From Planctomycetaceae bacterium (lineage in GTDB: Bacteria > Planctomycetota > Planctomycetia > Pirellulales > Pirellulaceae), in contig JAAYDI010000022.1 of assembly GCA_012729315.1 (NCBI GenBank), forward strand, positions 1-35,817: a DNA stretch of 35,817 bases, read 5' to 3'. Shown here one piece after another: positions 15,333 to 24,300 of this stretch. Under the pieces are notes generated by a model. That model saw only the letters and a list, made by a program, of their open reading frames with translations, was not told the DNA's origin and did not search any database. The translations under genes and the position numbers were made by a program. Every line of letters starts with the position of its first letter. Within the stretch, counting starts at the first letter, position 1.

Positions 15333-17249
15333 TCAGGGGCTTGGGGCCTGGATCGCGAACAGGTGCGTGCGTGTGGCGATGTATAGGACATCGTTGGCCA
15401 CAATCGGTGTGGTGTAGACTGCGGCGCCCATGTTGATCTCCGACACCGGATCGTGCTTCTCGGCCGTCAGCTGGAAGATGGTGATATCGCCGTCTTCATC
15501 ACCCACGTACACGTGGTTGTCGACGATCAGCGGCGATCCCCACACGTGGGACATCAGGTCATGGGTCCAGTGCACCTGGCCGGTCTTGGCATCGAGGCAA
15601 TGCAGCAAGCCGGCGAAGTCGGCGATCAACAGCAGGTTGTCCTGGATGGCCACGGTCCCGCAACAGCGGTGCATCTCCTCTTCGAAGTCGATGTCACCGT
15701 CGCCGTTGAGATCCGCCTGGGAGTATTCCCAGACGACGGCCGAGTTGGGGTTCGCAATGGCGACCTCTCCCTGTTCCGGTATCACCGCCTGGATACGGCG
15801 CGGAGGGAGGATCTGCGAATGATCGGCGGCGCTGACGGCCAGGGTCGGACTGACATCACCGCGCCGGGACGGATCGATGCACCAGAGGTGGCCGGTGCCG
15901 TCGCCCGCCTCCGGATCCTCACCGACCGACACGTAGACCAGGCCGTCATGCACGACGGGGGTCGCGATGATGTTGTTGCGGGTGCCGCGCCCCCCCTGCA
16001 CCCACTTGGATTCCTTGGGGTTCGCGTCGAACTTCCACAGCAGCTCGGGATGGCCCTCTCGCCCGCCGTCGGCGCGAAAACTGTAGACCCAGCCGTCGCC
16101 ACCCGCAAAGATGACCTGCGGCACGTCGTCCAGCACGCTGGCCGCCGGCGACGACCACTGGCCATGCAGGATGTTGGCGCCCGGCGAGTTGTCGGTCCAC
16201 AGGACCGCGCCGGTGTGTTTGTCCAGCGCCAGGAAGCTGGGAGCCTCGGGCGCCACCACATCCTTGTCCGCTTCGTCGACGCCGTTGGACGTATTCACGA
16301 ACAGTACCTCGCCGAGCGCGGTGACCGAGCAGCTGCACATGTTGTGCTGCGAGACGCCGAGTTCGTTCATCATGTCCAAACTCCAGATCCGGTCGGCCTC
16401 CTGCACATCGGCCGGCAGGATGATCTGGTAGACCGAGAGTCTGTTGTCGGCCGCCTCCGCTCCCTCCACCCACTCGACGATAAACGTACGCGCGACGCCC
16501 GCCACATCGGCGTGCACGGTCCACTGGGCACCACCGGCCAGAGCCTGGACCGTGACCGCCGCGGGGAGTTCCATGCCGGCCGCGGTAAACCGATCCCGCA
16601 CCTCTGGCGTCAGCGTTCCGGCCCGCAGCCCGGCCAGCGCGGGCGTGAGCTCGTCGGGCCGCGCGCCTCGGGGTGGGCGGAGATCGAATAGCCGGCCACG
16701 ATCCTGCTGGGCCGGGCCGTCATCCTCGCCGTCATGGAATCCCTCCGCGTCGAGGCACACCACTTCGCCGCGACTGGTCACGTACCACAGCCGGTCCCCC
16801 TCGACCAGCGGCGCGCAGCAGATGCCCTGGAGCGGCCAGTCGTGGGCACTGCCGGTCGGCAGCTTTTCGCTGGAGTTCTGCCACAAGAACGCCCCATCCG
16901 ATTCCTGGAAACAGAGCAGGCACCCGAGATCCACCGTCGCGGGATACCGTTTCAGGTACCCGGCGCCGTTGTTGGTGCCCACCCAGATGCGGCCGCCGGA
17001 TACCACCGGGTTCCCGTAGGTCTGGCTTCCCAGTCGAGCAACCCATTTGATATTCCGCGCTCGGTCCGGAATCCACTGCCCCGTCTTCCGGTCGAAATCG
17101 CCGACCTCCCACTCGGTCGGGATATTTCTCGCGTCCGGCGTGTTATTGCGCTGGGACGAACCGCCCCACTGGGGCCAGTCAGCGGCCGCCGCCGTCAGGG
17201 TGCAGGCCAGAATGACAGCAGGGAGGCAGGTGGTGGGCAGGCATTTCAT
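15333..17249 (-). CDS. Secreted PQQ-like beta-propeller protein with EF-hand
   Basis: A 638-residue exported protein. The start MKCLP opens a signal peptide (hydrophobic core PAVILACTLTAAAA) with cleavage expected near residue 20, before DWPQWGG. Propeller blades of PQQ type repeat along the chain: IKWVARLGSQTYGNPVVSGG, LCFQESDGAFLWQ, LALDKHTGAVLWT, HCLDAKTGQVHWTHD. Residues 513-524 are a full EF-hand loop (DLNGDGDIDFEE), with Ca-ligand positions 1, 3, 5, 7, 9 and 12 all filled, set between two blades. No catalytic residues of a quinoprotein dehydrogenase can be seen, so this is a propeller of unknown role, common in planctomycetes. The open frame reaches upstream to 17675 but that part is unlike a protein N-terminus. 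Confidence 0.88.
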   Translation of the reverse strand: MKCLPTTCLPAVILACTLTAAAADWPQWGGSSQRNNTPDARNIPTEWEVGDFDRKTGQWIPDRARNIKWVARLGSQTYGNPVVSGGRIWVGTNNGAGYLKRYPATVDLGCLLCFQESDGAFLWQNSSEKLPTGSAHDWPLQGICCAPLVEGDRLWYVTSRGEVVCLDAEGFHDGEDDGPAQQDRGRLFDLRPPRGARPDELTPALAGLRAGTLTPEVRDRFTAAGMELPAAVTVQALAGGAQWTVHADVAGVARTFIVEWVEGAEAADNRLSVYQIILPADVQEADRIWSLDMMNELGVSQHNMCSCSVTALGEVLFVNTSNGVDEADKDVVAPEAPSFLALDKHTGAVLWTDNSPGANILHGQWSSPAASVLDDVPQVIFAGGDGWVYSFRADGGREGHPELLWKFDANPKESKWVQGGRGTRNNIIATPVVHDGLVYVSVGEDPEAGDGTGHLWCIDPSRRGDVSPTLAVSAADHSQILPPRRIQAVIPEQGEVAIANPNSAVVWEYSQADLNGDGDIDFEEEMHRCCGTVAIQDNLLLIADFAGLLHCLDAKTGQVHWTHDLMSHVWGSPLIVDNHVYVGDEDGDITIFQLTAEKHDPVSEINMGAAVYTTPIVANDVLYIATRTHLFAIQAPSP

Positions 17250-17802
17250 GGGCAGTACTCTTCGGGAGGATCGACCTGGCGCACTGCGACTTGCGGGCGA
17301 CTTGAGCGTCTCAACTATACCAGCGCGGCACCGCCTGCACCACGGCGACCGGGGGGGGGTGGGCTGCAAAGTTTGACCAGTTCCGCCAGGCCGCAATTCT
17401 TGCGCAACAGTTGATCTAAACCACTTGCAGAAAATTGTTTCCGAGCGCTCAAGGCCGCGCGCCAGCCGGACCGATACGGTACATGTCACTTGACGCGAGT
17501 GCCTCTCTGTGAGCGGCACGTCGCGAGGTGTCAGGCCAAACGGAGCGGACCGATCGGGTCCAGCAATGGCACGATCGGTTCTGGCGTAAGCACTGCGTGG
17601 TTCGCGGTGTAACCCACCACCTACCCCCGCGTAGCCCACCCCAAACAAGGCACACCCCGATCGATTAATCTCCATGACGGAGAATTCACTGACGGTTTGA
17701 GTTTTCCGGCGAGTGACTCAGTACGCCGACAAGCTCAAGTGCGCAGGCCGACCCGGGAAATGCGCCAGTTCGAAAGTTCCATCGTAAAGGAGACGTGGCT
17801 CG
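17250..17802. other. Divergent intergenic region, 553 bases, no gene found
   Basis: The region lies between the starts of the propeller gene (-) and the cysteine-rich protein gene (+), so it should contain both promoters and a long leader. I found no reading frame with domain support and no RNA gene. A run of nine G is at 17351-17359. The sequence AAAGGAG at 17786-17792 is the ribosome-binding site of the cysteine-rich protein. Confidence 0.6.
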
Positions 17803-18708
17803 ATGAAGTGGAACATTTTAGTTGGATCGTTGGTGCTCGGCTTCTGCCTCAGCACCCAGAGCTTCGGAATGGATTTGCTCGACCGAATGCTCGGAACGAG
17901 GTACAACGGCTGCTGTGACAAAGCGACCTGTTGTGAGACAACGTGTGCGGATCCAGGCCCCAGCTGCGGCTGCGATACTGGATGCGATGTGCAATGCGTG
18001 CCCTGCAAAGTCAAATGCCGCAAAACACCGTTGCTGGACCTGCTCCGCAACTGCAAAGCCCGCATCGCCTGCAGCAACTGCTGCGACGTCAACTGCGCTG
18101 ATCCGTGCTGTGGCGCTGAGCCCGCCTGTGGCGCAGAGCCTGCGTGTGGCGCAGAGCCCGCCTGTGGTGCTGAGCCGGCCTGCGGCGCAGAGCCCGCTTG
18201 CGGCTGTGAAGCGGCTTGCGACGTGGTTGGCTGCAAGAAGTGCCGCCGTCACCCGCTGTTGAATCTGCTCCGCCGCGTGCGCGACAAGGCGAAGTGCAAC
18301 AACTGCTGCGAAGTCAGCTGTGCTGATCCATGCTGTGGCGCCGAGCCCGCTTGCGGTGCAGAGCCCGCTTGCGGTTGCGAAGCAGCCTGCTGCGACGTGA
18401 AGTGCCGCACGAAGCGCTGCCGCGTGGGACTGCTGGACCGCATCTTCGGCAAGCGCTGCTGCCAGAAGCTGGACTGCTGCGTCAGCTGTGCTGAGCCTGC
18501 TTGTGGTGCTGAGCCCGCGTGTGGCTACGAGCCCGCTTGCGGCTATGAGCCTACTTGCGGTTACGACGCTGCCCCGAAGGGCGAGTCGGCTCCGGCTGCT
18601 CCCGCCGAGGCTGAAGAGGCGGACGAAGTCGGACCAGCCCCCGTGGTTGATCCCTCCGCGTTCCTCCCGACCCAGCGCCGGTTCATCCAGACCAGCCTGG
18701 TCCGGTAA
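17803..18708 (+). CDS. Exported cysteine-rich repeat protein, four modules
   Basis: A 301-residue protein with 50 cysteines. A signal peptide (MKWNILVGSLVLGFCLSTQS) is followed by four copies of one module: a Leu-rich basic helix (LLDRMLG, PLLDLLRN, PLLNLLRR, LLDRIFG), then CC..C pairs, CADPCC, and a CGAEPA run of varying length. The modules start near residues 24, 68, 144 and 201. The second carries five CGAEPA units, the third two, and the fourth drifts to CGYEPA. The tail from 255 has no Cys and is Ala/Glu/Pro-rich. AAAGGAG lies ten bases before the ATG and an intrinsic terminator follows, so this is a well-set single-gene unit. Planctomycetes are known for cysteine-rich envelope proteins; a disulphide-linked structural role fits but is inference. 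Metal binding is another option. Confidence 0.85.
   Translation: MKWNILVGSLVLGFCLSTQSFGMDLLDRMLGTRYNGCCDKATCCETTCADPGPSCGCDTGCDVQCVPCKVKCRKTPLLDLLRNCKARIACSNCCDVNCADPCCGAEPACGAEPACGAEPACGAEPACGAEPACGCEAACDVVGCKKCRRHPLLNLLRRVRDKAKCNNCCEVSCADPCCGAEPACGAEPACGCEAACCDVKCRTKRCRVGLLDRIFGKRCCQKLDCCVSCAEPACGAEPACGYEPACGYEPTCGYDAAPKGESAPAAPAEAEEADEVGPAPVVDPSAFLPTQRRFIQTSLVR
18112..18201 (+). repeat. 18-bp tandem repeat, five units, coding for CGAEPA
   Basis: Five consecutive 18-bp units code for residues 104-133 (Gly-Ala-Glu-Pro-Ala-Cys each). They differ mostly at third codon positions (GCT/GCA, CCC/CCT/CCG, TGT/TGC), which suggests duplication followed by drift under protein-level selection. Shorter runs of the same unit recur near 18337 and 18490. 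Confidence 0.85.
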
Positions 18709-18743
18709 GCTGGCCGGTTAGCGGCAAACGATCATGACACCAG

Positions 18744-18780
18744 ACGGCCTGCCTGTCCACGTGACGGGCAGGCCGTTTTT
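18744..18780 (+). terminator. Intrinsic terminator of the cysteine-rich protein gene
   Basis: A 14-bp stem (18744-18757 with 18763-18776; one G-T pair) closes the loop CACGT, and TTTTT follows at 18776-18780. It begins 36 bases after the stop codon at 18706-18708 and should isolate the gene from hemD-hemE. Confidence 0.92.
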
Positions 18781-18863
18781 CTATGTCGATGTTGCGTCGT
18801 CCCCGTCCGGGCACCACCTTGGTCGCCGTGGCGTGCTGACCTAAGATAGGAGGCATGACTGAG

Positions 18864-20780
18864 ATGTCTCCCAGCTTCCGCCACCTGCGCGTGGCCGCAT
18901 TCGAAAGCCGGCGCGCACCCGAGGCCACCCGGCTCATCACCCAGTTCGCCGGCACGCCGCTGGTCACTCCGCTGCTGCGCGAGGTGCCGACCATCGAGTC
19001 GGCGGCGGCCGCCGATTTTGGCAACCGGCTGCTCGTGGGGGAAATCGGCGTCATCGTCTTCCTGACCGGCGTCGGTTTCCAGTACCTGCTGGCCGCCGTG
19101 GAACGCCAGATCGGGCGGGAACGTTATCTGCACGCGCTGGCAGACATCACGACCATCGCCCGTGGCCCGAAAGTGGCTCATGCCATGCGGGAGGTGGGGC
19201 TGGTGCCGACCTGTGTGGCCGCGGCGCCCCACACGTGGCGCGAAGTACTCGCCGCGATCGATCAGCGTGTGCCGGTGGACAATCAGACCGTGGCGATCCA
19301 GGAGTATGGCGAGTCGAACATCAGTCTGGAGGCGGGTTTGGAAGCGCGCGGCGCCCGCGTCATCGCGGTGCCCGTCTACCGCTGGGCGCTGCCCGACGAC
19401 CTGCAGCCGCTCCACGACACCCTGCAGTCGCTGGCGGCCGGGCACGTCGACGTCGTACTCTTCACCTCCGCGATTCACGTCACGCACCTGCTGCAGGTCG
19501 CGCGCCGGCTGGGGCTGGAAGCATCCTTGCGGCAGGCCCTGTCACGGATGGTTGTCGGATCGATCGGGCCGACCACCAGTGACATGCTGCGCCAGCACGA
19601 TCTGCCGGTCGACGTGGAGCCCGAGCACGGCAAGCTGAAGTACCTTGTGCGGGATGCGGCCCAGCGGGCCGCGGCACTGCTCGCGGACAAGCGGCGCGGG
19701 CGCATCCAGCCAGTGGAGACACCTGCACCCGCCGCGCATGCCACCGCACCCTGGCACGATAGCCCGTTCCTGAAGGCCTGCCGGTGCGAGCCGACTTCGG
19801 TCACCCCCGTCTGGCTCATGCGGCAAGCCGGCCGCTACATGGCCGAATACCGCCGGGTGCGCAAGAAGGTCCCCTTTCTCGAACTGTGCAAGAACCCGGC
19901 GCTGTGCAGCGAAGTCATGTGCACGGCCGTGACGCGACTCGGCGTCGATGCGGCCATCGTGTTCTCCGATCTGCTGCCGATCCTCGAGCCGATGGGACTT
20001 GACCTGGAATTCGCGCCCCACGGCGGCCCGGTCGTGCACAATCCGGTGCGCGAGGCACGGGATGTAGACCGGATCGTGGAACTCGAGAGTGTCGACGCGC
20101 TGGACTTTGTCCTGGAGGCGGTGCGGCAGACCCGGCGTGATCTCCCTCCGGAAATGCCGCTGATCGGCTTTGCCGGCGCACCGTTCACGCTGGCCAGCTA
20201 TGCCATCGAAGGAGGCTCCAGCCGCAGCTACATCCACACCAAGACGATCATGTACCGTGATCCGGGCGCGTGGCGCGCGCTGATGGATCGCTTCGCGCGA
20301 GCGGTGACACGTTATCTCAACGCCCAGATCGCTGCCGGCGCTCAGGCGGTCCAGCTGTTCGACTCCTGGGTCGGCTGCCTGAGTGTGGCCGATTACCGCC
20401 AGTTCGTGCTGCCCTATGTTCAGCAGATCATCGCGGCCATCACACCCGGAGTCCCCGTGATCAACTTCGCCACCGGCAACCCGGCACTCAATCAACTCCT
20501 GGCCGAGGGGGGCAGCGATGTGGTCGGCGTGGACTGGCGCATGCGGCTCTCCGACGCCTGGCAGGCTATCACTCCGCAGCGGGCCATCCAGGGCAACCTC
20601 GATCCGTGCGTGCTCCTGGCAGACCGGCAGTACCTGCGTCAGCAGGTCGCCCAGATTCTGGCGATGGCCGAGCGGCGGCCGGGGCACATCTTCAACCTCG
20701 GGCACGGAGTCTTGCCACAGACGCCTGTCGACAACGCCATCGCGCTGGTCGACGCGGTGCACGAATTGAGTCAGCGGTGA
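18864..20780 (+). CDS. hemE: Uroporphyrinogen-III synthase / uroporphyrinogen decarboxylase fusion
   Basis: One protein for two consecutive haem steps: HemD closes hydroxymethylbilane to uroporphyrinogen III, and HemE decarboxylates it to coproporphyrinogen III. Residues 1-265 fit HemD weakly by sequence, as usual (AAFESRR near the start; VVLFTSAIHVTHLL; VVGSIGPTTSDMLRQHDLPVD). A linker of about 35 residues leads to HemE from about 302: PVWLMRQAGRYMAEYR, IVFSDLLPILEPMGLDLEF, GFAGAPFTLASY, FDSWVG and FNLGHGVLPQTPVDN. The HemE motifs are complete. AGGAGG at 18848-18853 is one base from the ATG at 18855 but ten from the ATG at 18864, so the later start is preferred. No other haem gene is adjacent. 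HemD-HemE fusion is a known arrangement in a few lineages. Confidence 0.93.
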   Translation: MSPSFRHLRVAAFESRRAPEATRLITQFAGTPLVTPLLREVPTIESAAAADFGNRLLVGEIGVIVFLTGVGFQYLLAAVERQIGRERYLHALADITTIARGPKVAHAMREVGLVPTCVAAAPHTWREVLAAIDQRVPVDNQTVAIQEYGESNISLEAGLEARGARVIAVPVYRWALPDDLQPLHDTLQSLAAGHVDVVLFTSAIHVTHLLQVARRLGLEASLRQALSRMVVGSIGPTTSDMLRQHDLPVDVEPEHGKLKYLVRDAAQRAAALLADKRRGRIQPVETPAPAAHATAPWHDSPFLKACRCEPTSVTPVWLMRQAGRYMAEYRRVRKKVPFLELCKNPALCSEVMCTAVTRLGVDAAIVFSDLLPILEPMGLDLEFAPHGGPVVHNPVREARDVDRIVELESVDALDFVLEAVRQTRRDLPPEMPLIGFAGAPFTLASYAIEGGSSRSYIHTKTIMYRDPGAWRALMDRFARAVTRYLNAQIAAGAQAVQLFDSWVGCLSVADYRQFVLPYVQQIIAAITPGVPVINFATGNPALNQLLAEGGSDVVGVDWRMRLSDAWQAITPQRAIQGNLDPCVLLADRQYLRQQVAQILAMAERRPGHIFNLGHGVLPQTPVDNAIALVDAVHELSQR

Positions 20781-20800
20781 GCGGCTGGAGCCATGTCGGC

Positions 20801-21046
20801 TCAGGCAGACGGCCGCCGGAAGTGCTGGTAGGCCAGGATCACTTCGTACAAATCAATGGAAATCGTCACTTCGTCGTCTTCAAAGTCACTCAACCACGTC
20901 CGGCCGCTGTGAACCGCATCCATCAACCAGCCAAACACTTCACGCAAGGGGACTGTGACCGTGTTGGCCGCCGGACCATCCGCGTCCTGTGCCGTTTCCG
21001 ATCCCGCCTCCGGCCCGTAGTAAATGCGAAGTCGCGGCTCCACCAT
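20801..21046 (-). CDS. Small acidic conserved protein
   Basis: An 81-residue protein that I do not recognise. It begins MVEPRLRIYYGPE, has a short Ala/Asp-rich middle and a C-terminal half (VTVPLREVFGWLMDAVHSG, then DFEDDEVTISIDLYEVILAY) that reads like a compact alpha/beta fold. AAGGA lies eight bases before the ATG at 21046, and this start is preferred over the longer open frame to 21244. A possible -10 box (TATAAC on the minus strand, 21095-21100) is in the right place. Its end is 20 bases from the end of hemD-hemE, convergent. Confidence 0.75.
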   Translation of the reverse strand: MVEPRLRIYYGPEAGSETAQDADGPAANTVTVPLREVFGWLMDAVHSGRTWLSDFEDDEVTISIDLYEVILAYQHFRRPSA

Positions 21047-21237
21047 TGAGTGATCCTTTGCCTGGTCGGTACATGCGCATCGCTCACGCGCCCCGTTATA
21101 TCGGCAGTTCGGGGCCTGCGAGTTTGAACTGTTAATGCAGAATTGCGGTTTTTTTCGGCGGTGTGTTTTGTTTCGGTCGCGACGATACTGCCGCCCAGGA
21201 GGGGCGGCAGCAGGTCGGCAGCCGCCGTGTGCGATCC

Positions 21238-21266
21238 TTGACAACCCCCCTATTTCGCGCTAGATT
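21238..21266 (+). promoter_or_regulatory. Sigma-70-type promoter for tex
   Basis: A perfect -35 box TTGACA (21238-21243) is separated by 17 bases from TAGATT (21261-21266), which matches the -10 consensus at four of six positions. The transcript would begin near 21273, about 60 bases before the tex start. Confidence 0.6.
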
Positions 21267-21334
21267 GCCAACCAGGTGGCTGCGGGTGACTGGGTCTTTA
21301 CACCTCTTGTTCGGTAGCCCTTGTTGGGGCCTCT

Positions 21335-24300
21335 ATGGACAACACGATCGAAATCGACATGGGTCAGGCAGCTCGCGAGCTGGGCCTGCCCTTGGACAGC
21401 GTTCAGAACACCGTGGAGCTGCTCGATGACGGCAACACGGTCCCCTTCATCACCCGCTTTCGCAAGGATCGGACCGGGGCTCTGGATGAAGAACAGGTGC
21501 GCCGCATCCAGGAGAAAGTAGGCAAGCTGCGCGCGCTGGCTGACCGCAAGCGGACCGTCCTCAAGTCCATCCAGTCGCAGGGGGTCCTGACCGCGGAGCT
21601 GGCCGAACAGATCCGTACGGCCCCATCATCCAAGCGACTTGAAGATCTGTATCTCCCGTACAAGCCCAAGAAACAAACGCTGGCCACGACAGCACGGCAG
21701 CGTGGTCTCGAGCCTCTGGCCCGGGAGGTGCTCGACGCGGATCCGGCCGCCGCCGACCTCGCTGCCCGCGCCGCCAGCTTCATAGCACCCGAGCAGGAAC
21801 TCCTGAGCGTCGACGAGGTGCTCTCCGGCGTCCGGCACATCCTTGCCGAGTGGTTCAGCGAACGAGCGGACGTGCGCGGCAGGCTGCGCAAGATCCTTCA
21901 GCGCACGGCCAAACTGGTGTGTACGCGCGTCGAGACAGCTGCCCGCCGCGACGTAGCACCCGCGGCTGCCGCACCCCCGGCCGCGGATTCGAGTTCGCAT
22001 GACGCACCCGAGTCGGGCAGCAGCGAGTCGGCCAGCAGCGCCTCGCCCGACGCGGCTGAGCAGCCGGCCGCGTCTTTGGCAGAGCCGTCTCCTCCGTCAC
22101 CCTCAGCCCCGACTGACGCCGCCTGTGCCACGGTCGATGTTCCGGTCGATGCTACAGTCGATGCGCCGGTGGATGATGTCCCGGCTGACGCGGCCCCGGC
22201 CGCTGTGGAGGTTAAACCCGCAGCGCTGCCGGACCCGGAAACGCCGCCTCCACCGTCGGCTGGGATCGAGCCTGCGGCAGCGCCCGTTCCACCTGCCGAC
22301 GTTCCACCTGCCGACGATGCCGCGAGCGCTGGTGCCGAGCCGGATGGAGCACAGCGCGCCGAGGGGGAAGCGGAGCCGGGCACACCGCCGGATGTGGAGC
22401 AGCGCGCCGAGGTGGAGCCGGGGGCGGGGCCATCCGTAACTGCAGCGGAGGCCGAACCGGCCGGTGTGCGTCCGGAGAGCGGGGCGGACACGAGCGTGCC
22501 GGTGCGACCCCGCGGGGCCTTGAGCAAGCTGGTGGCCAAGAGACGGGGTGCCTTGGCGGCCGCCATGTCGAAAAAGGAGAAGAAGCGGCAGCGGCTGGAG
22601 GCTGCGTTCAAGGACTACTTTGCCTTTGAGGAATTGATATCGCGGATTCCGCCGCATCGCGTGTTGGCCATCAATCGCGGCGAGCGAGCCCGCATCCTGC
22701 GGGTGAAGATGGAGGGGGACCTGGAGGCGATGGCGGCGGAAGCCGACACGCTGCTGATACCGTCCGAGCACGTGCACGCGGAGTTCCTGCGGAGCTGTGT
22801 CCGCGATGCGCTGACGCGGCTGCTGATCCCGAGCCTGGAGCGGGAGCTGCGCCGGGAAATGGCGGAGGCGGCGGAAGTGCATGCGGTGGAGGTGTTCGCG
22901 CGCAACCTGCGGAAGCTGCTGTTGCAGCCGCCGGTCCACAATCATCGCGTGCTGGCGATCGATCCGGGGTTCCGCAGCGGCTGCAAACTCATTGCGCTGG
23001 ATGAATTCGGGAACGTGCTGGGCCATGAGATCATCCACGTGATCGGCAAAGAGGAGTGGATTCAGGCCGGACGCGCCAAGCTGCTGGATCTCGTGCGGCG
23101 CCATCGTCTGTCTGTGGTCGCCATCGGCAATGGAGCCGGGTGCCGCGAGACAGAGCTGCTGATTGTGGACGTGCTGGGCAAAGAACTCAAAGACGAAGAG
23201 ATGGCGTTCGTCATCGTCAACGAGGCGGGAGCCAGTGTGTACTCGACCAGTCCCGTGGGACGCGAGGAGTTGCCCCAGTACGACGCGGTCTTGCGGAGCG
23301 CGATTTCCATTGGACGACGGCTGCTCGATCCGTTGAGCGAGCTGGTGAAAATCAACCCGGCCAACATCGGCGTGGGCATGTACCAGCACGACGTCAAGGC
23401 CAAGCACCTGCGGAACTCGCTCGATGCCGTCGTGGAATCGTGCGTCAACTACGTCGGAGTGGACGTCAACACGGCCAGCCCCGCCTTGCTGCGCTACGTG
23501 TCAGGCATGAATCAGCTCACCGCCCGCCGACTCTGCGAGTACCGCGCGAAACACGGACCGTTTCGCACTCGCGAGGAACTCAAACAGGTCTCCGGGTTCG
23601 GCGATGCGACATTCGTGCAGGCCGCCGGGTTTCTCAAAATCACGAACGGCGATAACCCGCTCGACGCAACCTGGATCCATCCCGAAAGCTATGACCTGGC
23701 GCGCCAGGTTCTCGCCAAAGCCGGTTGCAGCGTCGGAGATCTCGTCGCCGGACCCGCCGAGACGCCGGCCGACAATGTGCTCGCCCCCACCACCACGGAC
23801 GACCCGATCATCGCGCCGCCAGCTCCGACTGCACAACCCGCGATTGCTGAGCCGGTGGTCAGTGAACTCGCGACTGCAGAGACTGAAGCTGCGGAACCAG
23901 TGGCTGCGGAGGCTGAAGCTGCGGAACCGGTGGCTGCGGAGGCTGAAGCTGCGGAACCGGTGGCTGCGGAGACTGAAGCTGCGGAACCAGTGGCTGCGGA
24001 GGCTGAAGCTGCGGAACCAGTGGCTGCGGAGGCTGAAGCTGCGGAACCGGTGGGGGAACGGGCTTTTGCAGCGGCCGCATCGGTGGCGCGCGGCGGTGGG
24101 GAACCGGAACCTGTGCGTTCGGTCCAGGAACGCGTGCGGGGACTGGACGTGCAGGCGCTGGCCAGTGAGATGAGTGTGAGTGAGTTGTTGCTGCGCGACA
24201 TCTTGAACTCGCTGGCTCGTCCGGGGCGGGACCCCCGGGAGGACTTGCCGGCCCCCGTGTTCCGTCGCGGGATTGTCAAGCTGGAGGATCTTGAGCCGGG

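Noticed and set aside
15453-16691. 412-codon plus-strand frame opposite the PQQ-like propeller
   Set aside because: Antisense shadow; the propeller has signal peptide, blade repeats and EF-hand.
18112-18201. Tandem 18-bp units considered as a CRISPR array
   Set aside because: Units are contiguous without spacers, in frame, and code for a protein repeat.
18818-18846. Possible promoter (TTGGTC, 17 bases, TAAGAT) directly before hemD-hemE
   Set aside because: The -35 is poor, and the transcript would begin almost at the start codon, leaving no room for the AGGAGG site.
22103-23407. 434-codon minus-strand frame opposite tex (also 23501-24787, 428 codons)
   Set aside because: Rich in His, Arg and Gln as expected from the antisense of GC-rich codons; no domain; tex is unmistakable on the other strand.
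23881-24060. 30-bp repeat considered as a CRISPR array
   Set aside because: No spacers; it lies in frame inside tex and codes for an acidic decamer.
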